64,000 bases of DNA from Kitasatospora viridis (GTDB lineage: Bacteria > Actinomycetota > Actinomycetes > Streptomycetales > Streptomycetaceae): the NCBI RefSeq assembly GCF_007829815.1, contig NZ_VIWT01000005.1:124001-188000 (forward strand), read 5' to 3'. The position numbers and the translations under genes were made by a program. Positions 47,993 to 56,766 of this stretch are shown piece by piece (positions within the stretch are counted from its first letter, which is position 1; every line of letters begins with the position of its first letter). Under the pieces are notes generated by a model. It was not told the origin of the DNA. It was given only the letters and a program-made list of their open reading frames with translations, and did no database searches.

Positions 47993-49018
47993 TCAGGAGG
48001 GCAGCTGCAGCTGCTGGCCCGGGAAGATCAGGTTCGGGTTGCCACCGACCACACTGCTGTTCTGCTGGTAGAGCTGCTGCCAGCCGTCCAGGTGGTGGCC
48101 GTAGGCGATGCCGGAGAGGGTGTCGCCGCTGACCACGGTGTAGTCGCCGCCGGGCGCGGCCGGGGTGCTGGTGGTCGGGACGGGCGCGGGCTGGCCGGGG
48201 ACGGCCGGACCGGGCACCGGGTTCGCGACCGGGGGCGCGGACTGCGTCGGGGTGCCGGGCGTGGAGGGCGCTGCGGTCGGCGTGTTCGGCGCGGGGGTGG
48301 GCGCGGCGCTCGGGGTCGCGCCGGGGGTGGTCGGGGCCGGGACGGTGGACGCGGGCGCGCCGGGGGTGGCGGCCGTCGGCGCGGGGGTGCCCGGCGTGGC
48401 CGCGCCGGAGGGCGTGCCACCGGTCGCGGGCGCCGGGTTGGACACCGCACCGGACGGGGTCGGCGCGACAGGCGCACTCGGCACCACAGGCACAACAGGC
48501 GTAACAGGAACAACGGGCACAACAGGCGTACCCGGCGCGGGCGGAGTGGCCGGGCTGCCCGGGGAGGCGGGCGTGCCGGGAGCGGCCGGCGCGGACGGCG
48601 AGGCCGGCGCAGCCGGGACGCTCGGCGTGGTGCTGCCGTCCGGCGAGGTGAGGCCGGCCGTGGCGGCGCACGAGCCCCAGACGCCCGCTCCGTCGGACGC
48701 CAGCACCGCCTCGGCGACGCTGATCTGCTGCTGCTTGGTGCCGTGCGAGGGCTCGGCGCCGAACAGGTCGCCGCCGTGCGCCTCCCACTGACGCTCGGTC
48801 AGGTGCAGGCCGCCGTAGTAGCCGTCGCCGGTGTCCATGGTCCAGTTCCCGCCGGTCTCGCACTGGGCGACCGCGTCCCAGGTGGTGGCGGGGGCCGCGT
48901 GCGCGCCGGTCGCCGCGAGCAGCGGCAGGGCGAGGCCCGCGCCCAGGGCGGTGGCCGTGGCGACGGCCCGGTCGGCCTGGGTCGGGCGGCGGTGGCGGCC
49001 CGGTCCGGAAAAGACCAT
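47993..49018 (-). CDS. resuscitation-promoting factor: Rpf transglycosylase with C-terminal LysM
   Basis: 341 aa secreted. Signal peptide to about residue 41 (ATALGAGLALPLLAATGAHAAPA). Residues 43-125 are an Rpf domain: TTWDAVAQCETGGNWTMDTGDGYYGGLHL, with the catalytic Glu in AQCETGGNW and the two Cys. A Pro/Ala/Thr-rich linker of 160 residues with VVPVVP-type repeats follows, and a C-terminal LysM (YTVVSGDTLSGIAYGHHLDGWQQLYQQN) binds peptidoglycan. Lytic transglycosylase that cleaves peptidoglycan and promotes spore germination and growth. A c-di-AMP riboswitch precedes it. Start ATG 49018. Confidence 0.95.
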   Translation of the reverse strand: MVFSGPGRHRRPTQADRAVATATALGAGLALPLLAATGAHAAPATTWDAVAQCETGGNWTMDTGDGYYGGLHLTERQWEAHGGDLFGAEPSHGTKQQQISVAEAVLASDGAGVWGSCAATAGLTSPDGSTTPSVPAAPASPSAPAAPGTPASPGSPATPPAPGTPVVPVVPVTPVVPVVPSAPVAPTPSGAVSNPAPATGGTPSGAATPGTPAPTAATPGAPASTVPAPTTPGATPSAAPTPAPNTPTAAPSTPGTPTQSAPPVANPVPGPAVPGQPAPVPTTSTPAAPGGDYTVVSGDTLSGIAYGHHLDGWQQLYQQNSSVVGGNPNLIFPGQQLQLPS

Positions 49019-49034
49019 GGGAGTGTCCCTCTCC

Positions 49035-49220
49035 GCACGCCTGCGAGGTGAGCTGTCGGGTTCGGGCCGGTGAGGTTGGCCCGGCCGGCCGCGCGGATCG
49101 CTCCGGCGGTCGGCTTCACCCCTAGCCGTGGGGACGGCGTGGAGAACCTGGGTCCCCCGTCCCTGCCCTGACGAGTCGTGGTGTCGGAAGCACGGACGAG
49201 GTGGGCAGGGTTCGGCGTGC
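49035..49220 (-). ncRNA. c-di-AMP (ydaO-yuaA) riboswitch of the rpf gene
   Basis: On the minus strand P1 is formed by GCACGCC (49220-49214) and GGCGTGC (49041-49035). Between them lie the conserved pieces of the class: GACCCAGGT, CTAGGGGTGAAGCC, and the 3' end CCCGAACCCGACAGCTCACC then TCGCAGGCG. Same gene context as the rpfA riboswitch of S. coelicolor, where c-di-AMP turns expression off. Expression-platform details (for example a terminator) were not resolved. The position relative to the Rpf start (16 nt) fits a cis-acting leader. Confidence 0.88.
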
Positions 49221-49341
49221 CGCGTCCGTGAGCCCGTAGGGATGGGCTTGACGGGACGATAGACGGATGATCAGCTCGATAACAAGCCCGCATCGCGAAC
49301 ATCACATCAGAATCACGTCGGTGAAGGGATCGTCCGTGCGG

Positions 49342-49397
49342 GATGTACTGAGCGCGATGTACTGAGCGCGATGCATTGGGCGCGATGTATTGGACGG
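49342..49397. repeat. 14-bp tandem repeat, 4 units
   Basis: gatgtactgagcgc twice exactly, then gatgcattgggcgc and gatgtattggacgg. It lies upstream of the flavin oxidoreductase gene, between it and the riboswitch. Apart from repeat and riboswitch the 413-nt gap 49019-49431 has no gene. Confidence 0.92.
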
Positions 49398-49431
49398 GTC
49401 AGCAGGCGCCACCGAGACGCAGGAGGATTCC

Positions 49432-49857
49432 ATGGCCGACGAGGCGAGGATGAAGGAACTGTTCGCATCGGGGAAGCAGGGGGTGCTGGTGACGCTGAAG
49501 CAGAACGGGCGGCCGCAGCTCTCCAACATCTTCTACGGCTACGACCCCGAGCGGGACTTGGTGCGGATCTCGGTCACCGCCGACCGGGTCAAGGCCCGCA
49601 ACGCCGAGCGCGACCCCCGGGTCAGCCTGCACGTCACCAGCGCGGACTTCTTCACCTGGGCGGTCGCCGAGGGCACCGCCGAGCTGTCCGCCGTCGCCCA
49701 GCAGCCGGACGACGCGGCGGTGGAGGAACTGGTCGACCTCTACCGGCAGGTCAACGGGGAGCACCCGGACTGGGACGAGTTCCGCGCCACCATGGTCAAG
49801 GATCGGCGGCGCTGCCTCTCGCTGCACGTCGAGCGGTACTACGGCCAGACCCCGTGA
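49432..49857 (+). CDS. PPOX-class F420-dependent oxidoreductase
   Basis: 141 aa, split-barrel flavin/F420-binding fold: RMKELFASGKQGVLVTLKQNGRPQLSNIFYGYDPERDLVRISVT, then ADRVKARNAERDPRVSLHV and the C-terminal DRRRCLSLHVERYYG. Close to actinobacterial F420H2-dependent enzymes; substrate unknown. ATG 49432 chosen for AGGAGG 5 nt upstream. Converges on the SRPBCC gene with 21 nt between stops. Confidence 0.87.
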   Translation: MADEARMKELFASGKQGVLVTLKQNGRPQLSNIFYGYDPERDLVRISVTADRVKARNAERDPRVSLHVTSADFFTWAVAEGTAELSAVAQQPDDAAVEELVDLYRQVNGEHPDWDEFRATMVKDRRRCLSLHVERYYGQTP

Positions 49858-49878
49858 CCCAGCAGGCTCCCTGACCGG

Positions 49879-50322
49879 TCATCGGACCGACCGGCAGAGC
49901 GCCAACGTCGCCTCGATGGCCGCGACGTAGCCCGCCCGTGCCCGCTCCAGTCGGGCCGGGTCGGCCGGGCCGTCGCCGAGGTCGAGCTCGGCGCGGAAGG
50001 TGAGCAGCAGCTCGCCGTCCGCGTCCTCCTCGATGTCGTTGTGGATCGTCCAGCGGGCCCGCTCGTCCGAGCGGTGGAAGCTGACCCGGCGCTTCGGCTC
50101 GAAGCGCACCTCCTCGCGCACCCGCTCGCCGCGGATCACCACCTCGCGGACCAGACCGTGCCCGGTCCGCTCCAGCACCCGGCACGAGCTCATCCCGGCG
50201 ACGACCAGCGTCGCGTCCTCGGCCTTGCGCAGCAGGCCCGCCCAGACGGCGTCCCGGTCCAGCACGGTTCCCCCGCCCCGCTCCGGCGCGTTGACCCGCA
50301 CGCTCGCACTGATTTCCGGCAC
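49879..50322 (-). CDS. SRPBCC family protein, DUF1857/AtaL-like
   Basis: 147 aa. Bet v1-like fold: ISASVRVNAPERGGGTVLDRDAVWAGLLRKAEDATLVVAGMSSCRVLERTG, HGLVREVVIRGERVREEVRFEPKRRVSF, ARWTIHNDIEEDADGELLLTFRAEL; this sequence pattern is that of AtaL/DUF1857. Likely a ligand-binding protein of unknown function. Start GTG 50322 behind GGGGG. Divergent from the MarR gene across a 161-nt AT-richer region. Confidence 0.82.
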   Translation of the reverse strand: MPEISASVRVNAPERGGGTVLDRDAVWAGLLRKAEDATLVVAGMSSCRVLERTGHGLVREVVIRGERVREEVRFEPKRRVSFHRSDERARWTIHNDIEEDADGELLLTFRAELDLGDGPADPARLERARAGYVAAIEATLALCRSVR

Positions 50323-50483
50323 GGCTGATGCCCCCTCGGATCGACTGCCGGTCGGAGACCAGCGGATGCTTGTCACGAATGCTTGTGCGGCCAAGTAAAC
50401 GCTTAAGATCCTTTTAGGGCAAGGGAGAATCGAGGGTCCGAAGGGTGCCCTGGAGGGCATCCATTTGTGCGTACAATCACCGT

Positions 50484-50915
50484 GTGAGCGCCGCCACTGA
50501 CAGCACCAGCCATGCGATCGCCAGGGTCGCCCGACTGCACCGGGCCGCCGCCGAGCGGCTGCTGCGGCGTGCCGGGCTGCACGCCGGGCAGGAGCTGCTG
50601 ATGATGCTGCTCTGGGAGCGCGGGGCGCTCCCGCAGGGCGAGCTGATCGAGCAACTGGGCCTGGACGCCTCCACGGTGACCCGGATGGTGCAGCGGCTGG
50701 AGCAGGCCGGCTTCGTCCGTCGCAGCCGCAGCTCCGCCGACCGGCGGGCGGTGATCGTGGAGCCCACCGCGGCGGCCCGGGCGCTGCGCGAGCAGGTGGG
50801 CGAGCTCTGGCAGGAGTTGGAGCGGCTGACCCTGGCGGGGCTGGCGCCCGAGGAGTGCGCGGAGCTGGTCCGGCTGCTGGCGGCGGTGGAGCGCAACCTG
50901 AGCGGCCAGGCCTGA
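50484..50915 (+). CDS. MarR family transcriptional regulator
   Basis: 143 aa. LHRAAAERLLRRAGLHAGQELLMMLLWERGALPQGELIEQLGLDASTVTRMVQRLEQAGFVRRSRSSADRRAVIVEPT; the wing DRR motif and HTH are clear. GTG 50484 lies 6 nt after TACAAT (50472-50477), a textbook -10 for a leaderless transcript. Its stop codon lies in the first unit of a 24-bp tandem repeat. Targets unknown; the SRPBCC gene is divergent. Confidence 0.92.
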   Translation: MSAATDSTSHAIARVARLHRAAAERLLRRAGLHAGQELLMMLLWERGALPQGELIEQLGLDASTVTRMVQRLEQAGFVRRSRSSADRRAVIVEPTAAARALREQVGELWQELERLTLAGLAPEECAELVRLLAAVERNLSGQA

Positions 50916-51006
50916 ATGCGGTGCGGTGGCTGGGCCTGGGTGCGGTCCGGCTGCCGGGCCTGAACGCGGTGCCGCGGCCAGGCCTGAGTGCGGTGCGGCG
51001 GTCGGT
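50911..51006. repeat. 24-bp tandem repeat starting at the MarR stop codon
   Basis: Four units begin cctgaatgcggtgcggtggc, cctgggtgcggtccggctgc, cctgaacgcggtgccgcggc and cctgagtgcggtgcggcggt; a degenerate fifth follows. The first contains the MarR stop TGA (50913-50915). The rest of 51007-51315 shows no gene. Confidence 0.8.
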
Positions 51007-51315
51007 TTCGAACGCCGTGCGACGTGCTCGAACCGGAAACGGCTCGGGAACGGCCTTCGGTGGCCAGGGGCCTGGACCGGGCGGGGGACCCGGTCCAGGC
51101 GATTCGGATGGCCGTCGGCGCCCCGGGCGTCGTGCGGAGTGCCATGCCGTCGAGCTTGGCACGGGCCCTTCGGCAAAAGCAACCACTATGGATCACTGGC
51201 TGAATCACATTCATCTCAGCCAATGCCGGTGCGCCGGACGGTTGATGCTCCGTCACCGTTCCCGCGCGCGGCGCCCGTCCGGCCGCTGATCTGCGGCACC
51301 GTCGTCCCCGACCGA

Positions 51316-51335
51316 CCGTCAATCGTGGTTGACGG
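51316..51335 (+). promoter_or_regulatory. palindrome upstream of the second APC permease
   Basis: CCGTCAA-tcgtgg-TTGACGG, a perfect 7-bp inverted repeat 28 nt before the permease ATG. It could be an operator or a hairpin near the ribosome-binding site (GGAGG follows). Confidence 0.45.
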
Positions 51336-51363
51336 ATCCGCGAGGATCGGAGGACCCGCCGCC

Positions 51364-53007
51364 ATGGCCGCACCCCAGCCCGGCATCCGTCGAGGCGGCG
51401 GGCGGCACGCGCTGCGCCGCGAGGTCGGCCTGGCCGGCCTGCTCTGGGCCTCGGTCGGCGCGATCATCGGCTCCGGCTGGCTGTTCGGCGCCGAGAAGGC
51501 GGTCCGCGCGGCCGGGCCCGCCGCGGTGATCTCCTGGGGCATCGGCGCCGTCGCCATCGTGCTGCTCGCCCTGGTGCACGCCGAACTCGGCGGCCTCTTC
51601 CCGGTGGCCGGCGGCACCGCCCGCTACCCGCACTACGCCTTCGGCGGCTTCGCCGGGATGAGCTTCGGCTGGTTCACCTGGCTGCAGGCCGCCACCATCG
51701 CCCCGATCGAGGTGCAGGCGATGATCGGCTACGCCCAGCACTGGACCTGGGCCGACGGCCTGCAGCACCACAAGGACCAGACCCTCACCCCGGCCGGCTT
51801 CGCGGTCGCCGCCGCCCTGCTCGCCATCTTCGTCGCCGTCAACTTCCTCGGCGTCAGATGGCTGGCCCGCACCAACAGTGCGGCCACCTGGTGGAAGGTG
51901 GCCATCCCGCTGCTCACCATCCTGGTCCTCGCGGTCAAGGAGTTCCACGGCGCCAACTTCCACAGCCACGGCTTCGCCCCGTTCGGTGCCCGCGGCGTGC
52001 TCTCGGCGATCAGCACCAGCGGGGTGATCTTCGCGCTGCTCGGCTTCGAGCAGGCGATCCAGTGGGCCGGCGAGTCCAGCCACCCGCGCCGGGACATCCC
52101 GCGCGCCGTGCTCGGCTCGGTGTTCATCGGTTCGGTGATCTACCTGCTGCTCCAGGTGGTGTTCATCGGGGCGGTGCCGCCGTCGGCCTTCGCCGGCGGC
52201 TGGGGCACGCTGACCTACCACGGGATCAGCGGCCCGTTCGCCGGGCTCGCCACCCTGATCGGGCTCGGCTGGCTGGCCACCGTCCTCTACATCGACGCCG
52301 TCATCTCGCCGGCCGGCACCGGCCTGGTCTACATCACCTCCAGCTCCCGGATCAGCTACGGCCTGAGCCGCAACGGCTACGCGCCGCAGGTCATGCAGGC
52401 CACCGACCGGCGGGCGGTGCCGTGGGCCGGGCTGCTGGTCGCCTTCGTCGCCGGGGTGCTCTGCTTCCTGCCGTTCCCCAGCTGGCAGCGGCTGGTCAGC
52501 TTCATCACCTCCGCGGTGGTGCTGATGTACGCGGGCGCGCCGCTCGCCTTCGGCGTGCTGCGCCGCCGCTTCCCCGAGCTGGAGCGCCCCTACCGGCTGC
52601 CGGCCGGCGAGGTGGTCTCGCCGGTCTCCTTCGTGATCGCCGGGCTGGTCATCTACTGGTCCGGCTGGGACACCCTGTGGCGGCTCGGCGCCTCGATCCT
52701 GCTCGGCTACCTGCTGCTCGGCGGCTACGCCTTCCGGGCCCGGGCCAAGGGCCTGCCGCAGGCGCCCCGGATGGACTTCCGGGCCGGCCAGTGGCTGCCG
52801 GTCTACCTGGTCGGCATGGGACTGCTCTCCTGGCAGGGCCAGTTCGGCGCCGGCGCCACCGGCCGGCTGCCGCTCTGGTGGGACCTGCTGGCCGTGGCCG
52901 GCTTCTCGCTGGCCGTCTACTACTGGGCGCTGGCCGTGGCGCTGCCCGCCGAGGAGATCGAACGCAACATCGCCGACGTCGAGGTGCTGGACGCGGGCGG
53001 GCACTGA
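51364..53007 (+). CDS. APC family permease (paralogue of the gene at 25327)
   Basis: 547 aa, exactly as long as the permease at 25327-26970 and very similar throughout: GLLWASVGAIIGSGWLFGAEKAV, ELGGLFPVAGGTARYPHY, and C-terminal IERNIADVEVLDAGGH. About 12-13 helices. Probable amino-acid or amine importer. ATG behind GGAGG. Upstream is a 448-nt gap with a tandem repeat and a palindrome, unrelated to the leader of its paralogue, so the two copies are regulated separately. Confidence 0.9.
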   Translation: MAAPQPGIRRGGGRHALRREVGLAGLLWASVGAIIGSGWLFGAEKAVRAAGPAAVISWGIGAVAIVLLALVHAELGGLFPVAGGTARYPHYAFGGFAGMSFGWFTWLQAATIAPIEVQAMIGYAQHWTWADGLQHHKDQTLTPAGFAVAAALLAIFVAVNFLGVRWLARTNSAATWWKVAIPLLTILVLAVKEFHGANFHSHGFAPFGARGVLSAISTSGVIFALLGFEQAIQWAGESSHPRRDIPRAVLGSVFIGSVIYLLLQVVFIGAVPPSAFAGGWGTLTYHGISGPFAGLATLIGLGWLATVLYIDAVISPAGTGLVYITSSSRISYGLSRNGYAPQVMQATDRRAVPWAGLLVAFVAGVLCFLPFPSWQRLVSFITSAVVLMYAGAPLAFGVLRRRFPELERPYRLPAGEVVSPVSFVIAGLVIYWSGWDTLWRLGASILLGYLLLGGYAFRARAKGLPQAPRMDFRAGQWLPVYLVGMGLLSWQGQFGAGATGRLPLWWDLLAVAGFSLAVYYWALAVALPAEEIERNIADVEVLDAGGH

Positions 53008-53136
53008 ACCCGCACCGCGGGCGCGGAGCACCCGCACCCGAGTTGGCCCATCACCGGAGTGCCGCGACCCCGCCCGCCCACCCGCCGGGCCAGGATGGGC
53101 CATCGGAGCAGGACGGGGAGAGCAGAACCGGACGAG

Positions 53137-55530
53137 GTGGACGATTTGGACGACTCCCGCTTCCCGTTCCTCAGCGGAGTGGCGGCGGTGCTGGTCGACG
53201 GCGACGGGCGGGTCCTGGACGGCACCGCGGCCGCGGAGCGGCTGCTCGCCATGACCGGCGACGACCTGCGCGGGCGCGCGCTGCGCGACCTGGTGCTGGC
53301 CGGCGGCCCCCGGGCGGTGGACCGGACGGGGGCCAGCTGGCGCGGCCGGGTCACCGTCCGCACCGGCGACGGCGAGCCGGCCGAACTCGACGTGCGGGTG
53401 CTCCGGCTCGGCGACGGCGCGCCGGTCGACCGGCGCGCCGCCCACCACGTGGTGCTCGCCGCCGCCGCCCGGGAGGCCGACCGGTGGCGGCAGGACCAGG
53501 CGTTCACCCGGGAGCTCTTCCTCCAGGACCGGATCGGCCTGGTGGTGCTCGACGCCGACCTGCGGATCATCCGCACCAACGCCCACCTGCTGCCCTACTC
53601 CGGGATGCCGCAGGACCTGGCCGGCTGCCGGCTCGGCGACTTCCTGCAGGCCGAGGACGCCGACTCGGTCGACGCCCAACTGCGCGAGGTGCTGGCCACC
53701 GGGCGCCCGCTGGTCGGCGAGGAGCTGGTGCGCACCCTGGTCGACCAGCGCAGCGGCCGGATGCTGGCGATCTCCGCGTTCCGGCTGCAGGGCACCGACG
53801 GCACGGTGATCGGGGTGACCGCGCTCTTCAACGACGTCACCGACCAGTACCGCACGCGCCGCCGGCTGGCCCTGCTGCACCAGGTCACGGCCGCCGCCGG
53901 GCACTCGCTCTCGGTCGCCGACAGCGCCCGGCACATGGCCGACGCGCTGGCGGTCGGCTTCGCCGACGTGGCCGCGGTGGAGATCGCCCCCGCCGTCTCC
54001 ACCGGTGAGGAGCCGGTGCCGCAGGCGGACGGGCGGCTGCTGCTGCGCCGGCTCGCGGTGGCCGGCGACCCGCCGGAGGCGCGGACCGGGCCGGGGGGCA
54101 TGGAGCTGGGCGACACCGTGCTGGTGGACGGGGAGGGCGCCGCCGAGCCGCCCGACCCCGCGCACGACTGGGAGATCACCGTGCCGCTGGTCGCCCGCGG
54201 GGTGCTGCTCGGGCGGATCACCGTGCGGCGGGAGCGCTGGAAGGACCCGTTCGAGGAGGAGGACCGGGTGCTGATGCGCGAGCTGGCCGTGCGGGTCGCG
54301 CTGGCGCTGGACAACGCCCGCCGCTACACCCGCGAGCACCGGGCCGCGATCGGCCTGCAGCGCAGCCTGCTGCCGCCGGCCGTGCACTCGGTGGCGGCGG
54401 TCTCCACGGCCAGCGTCTACCTGCCCACCGACACCGTCGGCGGGGTCGGCGGCGACTGGTTCGACGTCATCCCGCTCTCCTCGGCCCGGGTCGCGCTGGT
54501 GGTCGGTGACGTCACCGGCCACGGGCTGCACGCCTCCGCCACCATGGGCCGGCTGCGCACCGCCGTGCGGACGCTGGCCGACCTGGAGCTGGAACCGGAC
54601 GAACTGCTGGTGCACCTGGACGACCTGGTGGCCCAACTGCTGGTGGAGGCCGAGCTGGTGGCCGACGTGGACGCCGGCCTGGAGGGGGTCGGGGGAGCGG
54701 AGCCGCCGGAGCCGATCGGCCCCGCCCGGCCCGGCCGGCCGGAACCCGGCTCCTTCGGCGGGACCTGCCTGTACGCGGTCTACGACCCGGTGTCGCGGAT
54801 CTGCACGGTGGCCAGCGCCGGTCACCCGCCGCCGGCCGTCGCCTACCCGGACGGCAGCGTGGCGGTGCTCCCGGTGGCTCCCGGGCCACCGCTCGGGGTG
54901 GGCGGCCTGCCGTTCGAGTCCACCCCGGTCGAGCTGCCCGAGGGCAGCGTCCTCGCGCTCTACACCGACGGGTTGATCGAGCGCGGCGACGGGGACATCG
55001 ACGCGGGCACCGCCGAACTGCTGCGCCGGCTGGCCGCCGTGCGGAGCCTGGACGTGCCGCTGCGGGAGGCGGGCCAGCGGCTGGTGGCCGGCCTGCCGCC
55101 GACCCGGCTGCACGACGACGTGACGCTGCTGCTCGCCCGCACCAAGGCGGTGCCGCCGGCCGACACCGCGGTCTGGTCGGTGGACCCCGATCCGGCCGCG
55201 GTGGCCAAGGTCCGCGAGGACGCGACGGCCACCCTGGAGGAGTGGGGACTGACCGAACTGGCCTTCACCACCGAGCTGGTGCTGAGCGAGCTGGTCACCA
55301 ACGCGATCCGGTACGCCGGCGGCCCGGTGCTGGTGCGGCTGATCCGGGCCGACACGCTCACCTGCGAGGTCTCCGACGGCAGCAGCACCCAGCCGCGGAT
55401 GCGCCGGGCCCGGCTGACCGACGAGGGCGGGCGCGGGCTCTACCTGGTGGCGCAGCTGACGAGCCGTTGGGGGAGCCGGTACACGGCGTCCGGGAAGACC
55501 ATCTGGACCGAGCAGGAGCTCCCGGAGTGA
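53137..55530 (+). CDS. SpoIIE-type PP2C phosphatase with PAS, GAF and RsbW-like kinase domains
   Basis: About 797 aa. Two PAS-like regions (about 10-110 and 125-235: RIGLVVLDADLRIIRTNA), a GAF-like region (about 250-395), a SpoIIE/PP2C domain (about 410-670: GGVGGDWFDVIPLS, VVGDVTGHGLHASATMG, LYTDGLIERG, LHDDVTLLLART) and a C-terminal HATPase_c (LVLSELVTNAIRYAGG, DEGGRGLYLV), i.e. a RsbU-RsbW fusion. These act in partner-switching on anti-anti-sigma and sigma factors. Start uncertain: GTG 53137, TTG 53146 (better RBS) or ATG 53095. Confidence 0.88.
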   Translation: MDDLDDSRFPFLSGVAAVLVDGDGRVLDGTAAAERLLAMTGDDLRGRALRDLVLAGGPRAVDRTGASWRGRVTVRTGDGEPAELDVRVLRLGDGAPVDRRAAHHVVLAAAAREADRWRQDQAFTRELFLQDRIGLVVLDADLRIIRTNAHLLPYSGMPQDLAGCRLGDFLQAEDADSVDAQLREVLATGRPLVGEELVRTLVDQRSGRMLAISAFRLQGTDGTVIGVTALFNDVTDQYRTRRRLALLHQVTAAAGHSLSVADSARHMADALAVGFADVAAVEIAPAVSTGEEPVPQADGRLLLRRLAVAGDPPEARTGPGGMELGDTVLVDGEGAAEPPDPAHDWEITVPLVARGVLLGRITVRRERWKDPFEEEDRVLMRELAVRVALALDNARRYTREHRAAIGLQRSLLPPAVHSVAAVSTASVYLPTDTVGGVGGDWFDVIPLSSARVALVVGDVTGHGLHASATMGRLRTAVRTLADLELEPDELLVHLDDLVAQLLVEAELVADVDAGLEGVGGAEPPEPIGPARPGRPEPGSFGGTCLYAVYDPVSRICTVASAGHPPPAVAYPDGSVAVLPVAPGPPLGVGGLPFESTPVELPEGSVLALYTDGLIERGDGDIDAGTAELLRRLAAVRSLDVPLREAGQRLVAGLPPTRLHDDVTLLLARTKAVPPADTAVWSVDPDPAAVAKVREDATATLEEWGLTELAFTTELVLSELVTNAIRYAGGPVLVRLIRADTLTCEVSDGSSTQPRMRRARLTDEGGRGLYLVAQLTSRWGSRYTASGKTIWTEQELPE

Positions 55531-55790
55531 CACGAAGGGCATCCGGCTGCCGGACATGAGCAGTCCCCGGCACGGTCCACCTGCGACACGGCGCGTCCTT
55601 GCCGTCGCTCAGGGCGGCGCTGTCGGGTGGTCCTGCCGGGGGCCTGGCCAGGCCTCCTGGACACGGGAGTCGCTCGGACGGCCGGCGGACGTCTCCGGGG
55701 GCGGTGCGGCTCTCTCCGGTTGTCTGGTGTACGCACAAGTGTAGTCCTGTCAGGGCCCGTTCGTACCCCGGCGGGGAGCGCAAACGCCGG

Positions 55791-56315
55791 TCACCCGCGC
55801 GGGAAGCTCCAGCGGGTCGGCGAGCCGGTGAAGTCGGCGTCGTCGAGCGCGAACACCGAGCGCGGGACGACCCGCAGGGTGGCGTTCACCGCCGGGTCGA
55901 GGAACTCCGGGGCGTAGGCGGTCGCGTACTTCTCGTTGAGCGCGGCCAGGAAGAGCGCGATCGGCCCGGGGTCGGTCACCACCGCCGCGTCCCCGTCCAG
56001 CACCACCGGCTGGTGCGCGTCGTCCGTGGTCACCGTGCAGGCGGGCCGCCCGGTCAGGTTGCGGTACTTGCGCGAGCGCACGCTGCTGCTGAACCAGAGC
56101 GAGCGCCGCAGCCAGACGCCCCAGACCGGCATCGCGTGCGGCCGGCCGTCGGGGCGCACCGAGCTGACCCAGTACTCGTGCGAGTCGGCCAGGCGCCGCT
56201 CGGCCCAGAACCACGGCAGCAGCCCCCGGCCCTGGTCGGCGGGCAGCACCCCGTAGCCCGGCATGTGCGGGCGGGCGGCCGGGGGATCCTGCGCCGGGGG
56301 ATCCTGCTCCGACAC
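55791..56315 (-). CDS. pyridoxamine 5'-phosphate oxidase-like flavoprotein
   Basis: 174 aa. Split-barrel domain: YWVSSVRPDGRPHAMPVWGVWLRRSLWFSSSVRSRKYRNLTGRPACTVTTDD (FMN/F420 phosphate region SSVRSRK) and DYA-like C-terminus WSFPRG. N-terminal repeat DPPAQDPPA. PPOX fold; flavin oxidoreductase or heme-binding role possible. GTG 56315 behind GGGAG. The preceding 260-nt gap contains no gene. Confidence 0.82.
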   Translation of the reverse strand: MSEQDPPAQDPPAARPHMPGYGVLPADQGRGLLPWFWAERRLADSHEYWVSSVRPDGRPHAMPVWGVWLRRSLWFSSSVRSRKYRNLTGRPACTVTTDDAHQPVVLDGDAAVVTDPGPIALFLAALNEKYATAYAPEFLDPAVNATLRVVPRSVFALDDADFTGSPTRWSFPRG

Positions 56316-56521
56316 TGCGTCAACTCCCTGCGGCCGGGACGGTGGGCGCGCACCACCCTGGCACGGCCGGGCCGCCCGGGGCGGGCGGCGCGCGCGGTGC
56401 TGGGCCGCCCGGGTGAGGTGGGGGCGAAGCGCCGCGTTCCGGTCCGGCTCCTTTCCGGCCCGGGATCGTTAGATTGGAGAACAGAGAGCGATGACCGCTG
56501 GCGCCGACGGTCCGAGAGCGG

Positions 56522-56755
56522 GTGAGCCTGATGGGTGTACCGGACGGTGCGGACCAGAGCCCGGTCGGCGCGGTCGGGCGGATCACCGTATCGATCCCCG
56601 CGGACGGGCCCGGCGAGGTGCTGGTTCCGGTGCGCGGCGGCAGCGAGGCGTTCGCCGCCTGGGCCGACCGTCCGATCCCGCGGCACACCATGGTGATGGT
56701 GGTCGAGCACACCTCGGCCCGTTCGGTCGTCGTCGTTCCGTTCCCCGGCAGCTGA
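56522..56755 (+). CDS. small NfeD-like OB-fold protein
   Basis: 77 aa. After a short polar start, AVGRITVSIPADGPGEVLVPVRGGSEAFAAWADRPIPRHTMVMVVEHTSARSVVVVPF has the beta-strand layout of the NfeD C-terminal OB domain (GRV, PGEV, I-x-x-G/HT, VVEV). It ends 11 nt before the flotillin gene. NfeD-type proteins pair with SPFH/stomatin proteins; here only the soluble domain is present. GTG 56522 or ATG 56531 could be the start. Confidence 0.68.
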   Translation: MSLMGVPDGADQSPVGAVGRITVSIPADGPGEVLVPVRGGSEAFAAWADRPIPRHTMVMVVEHTSARSVVVVPFPGS

Positions 56756-56766
56756 GGAGACCGGCC

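Noticed and set aside
51319..55557. 1412-codon minus-strand open frame across the permease and phosphatase genes
   Set aside because: Antisense shadow of two well-supported + strand genes; the translated sequence is repetitive Gly/Arg/His/Gln.
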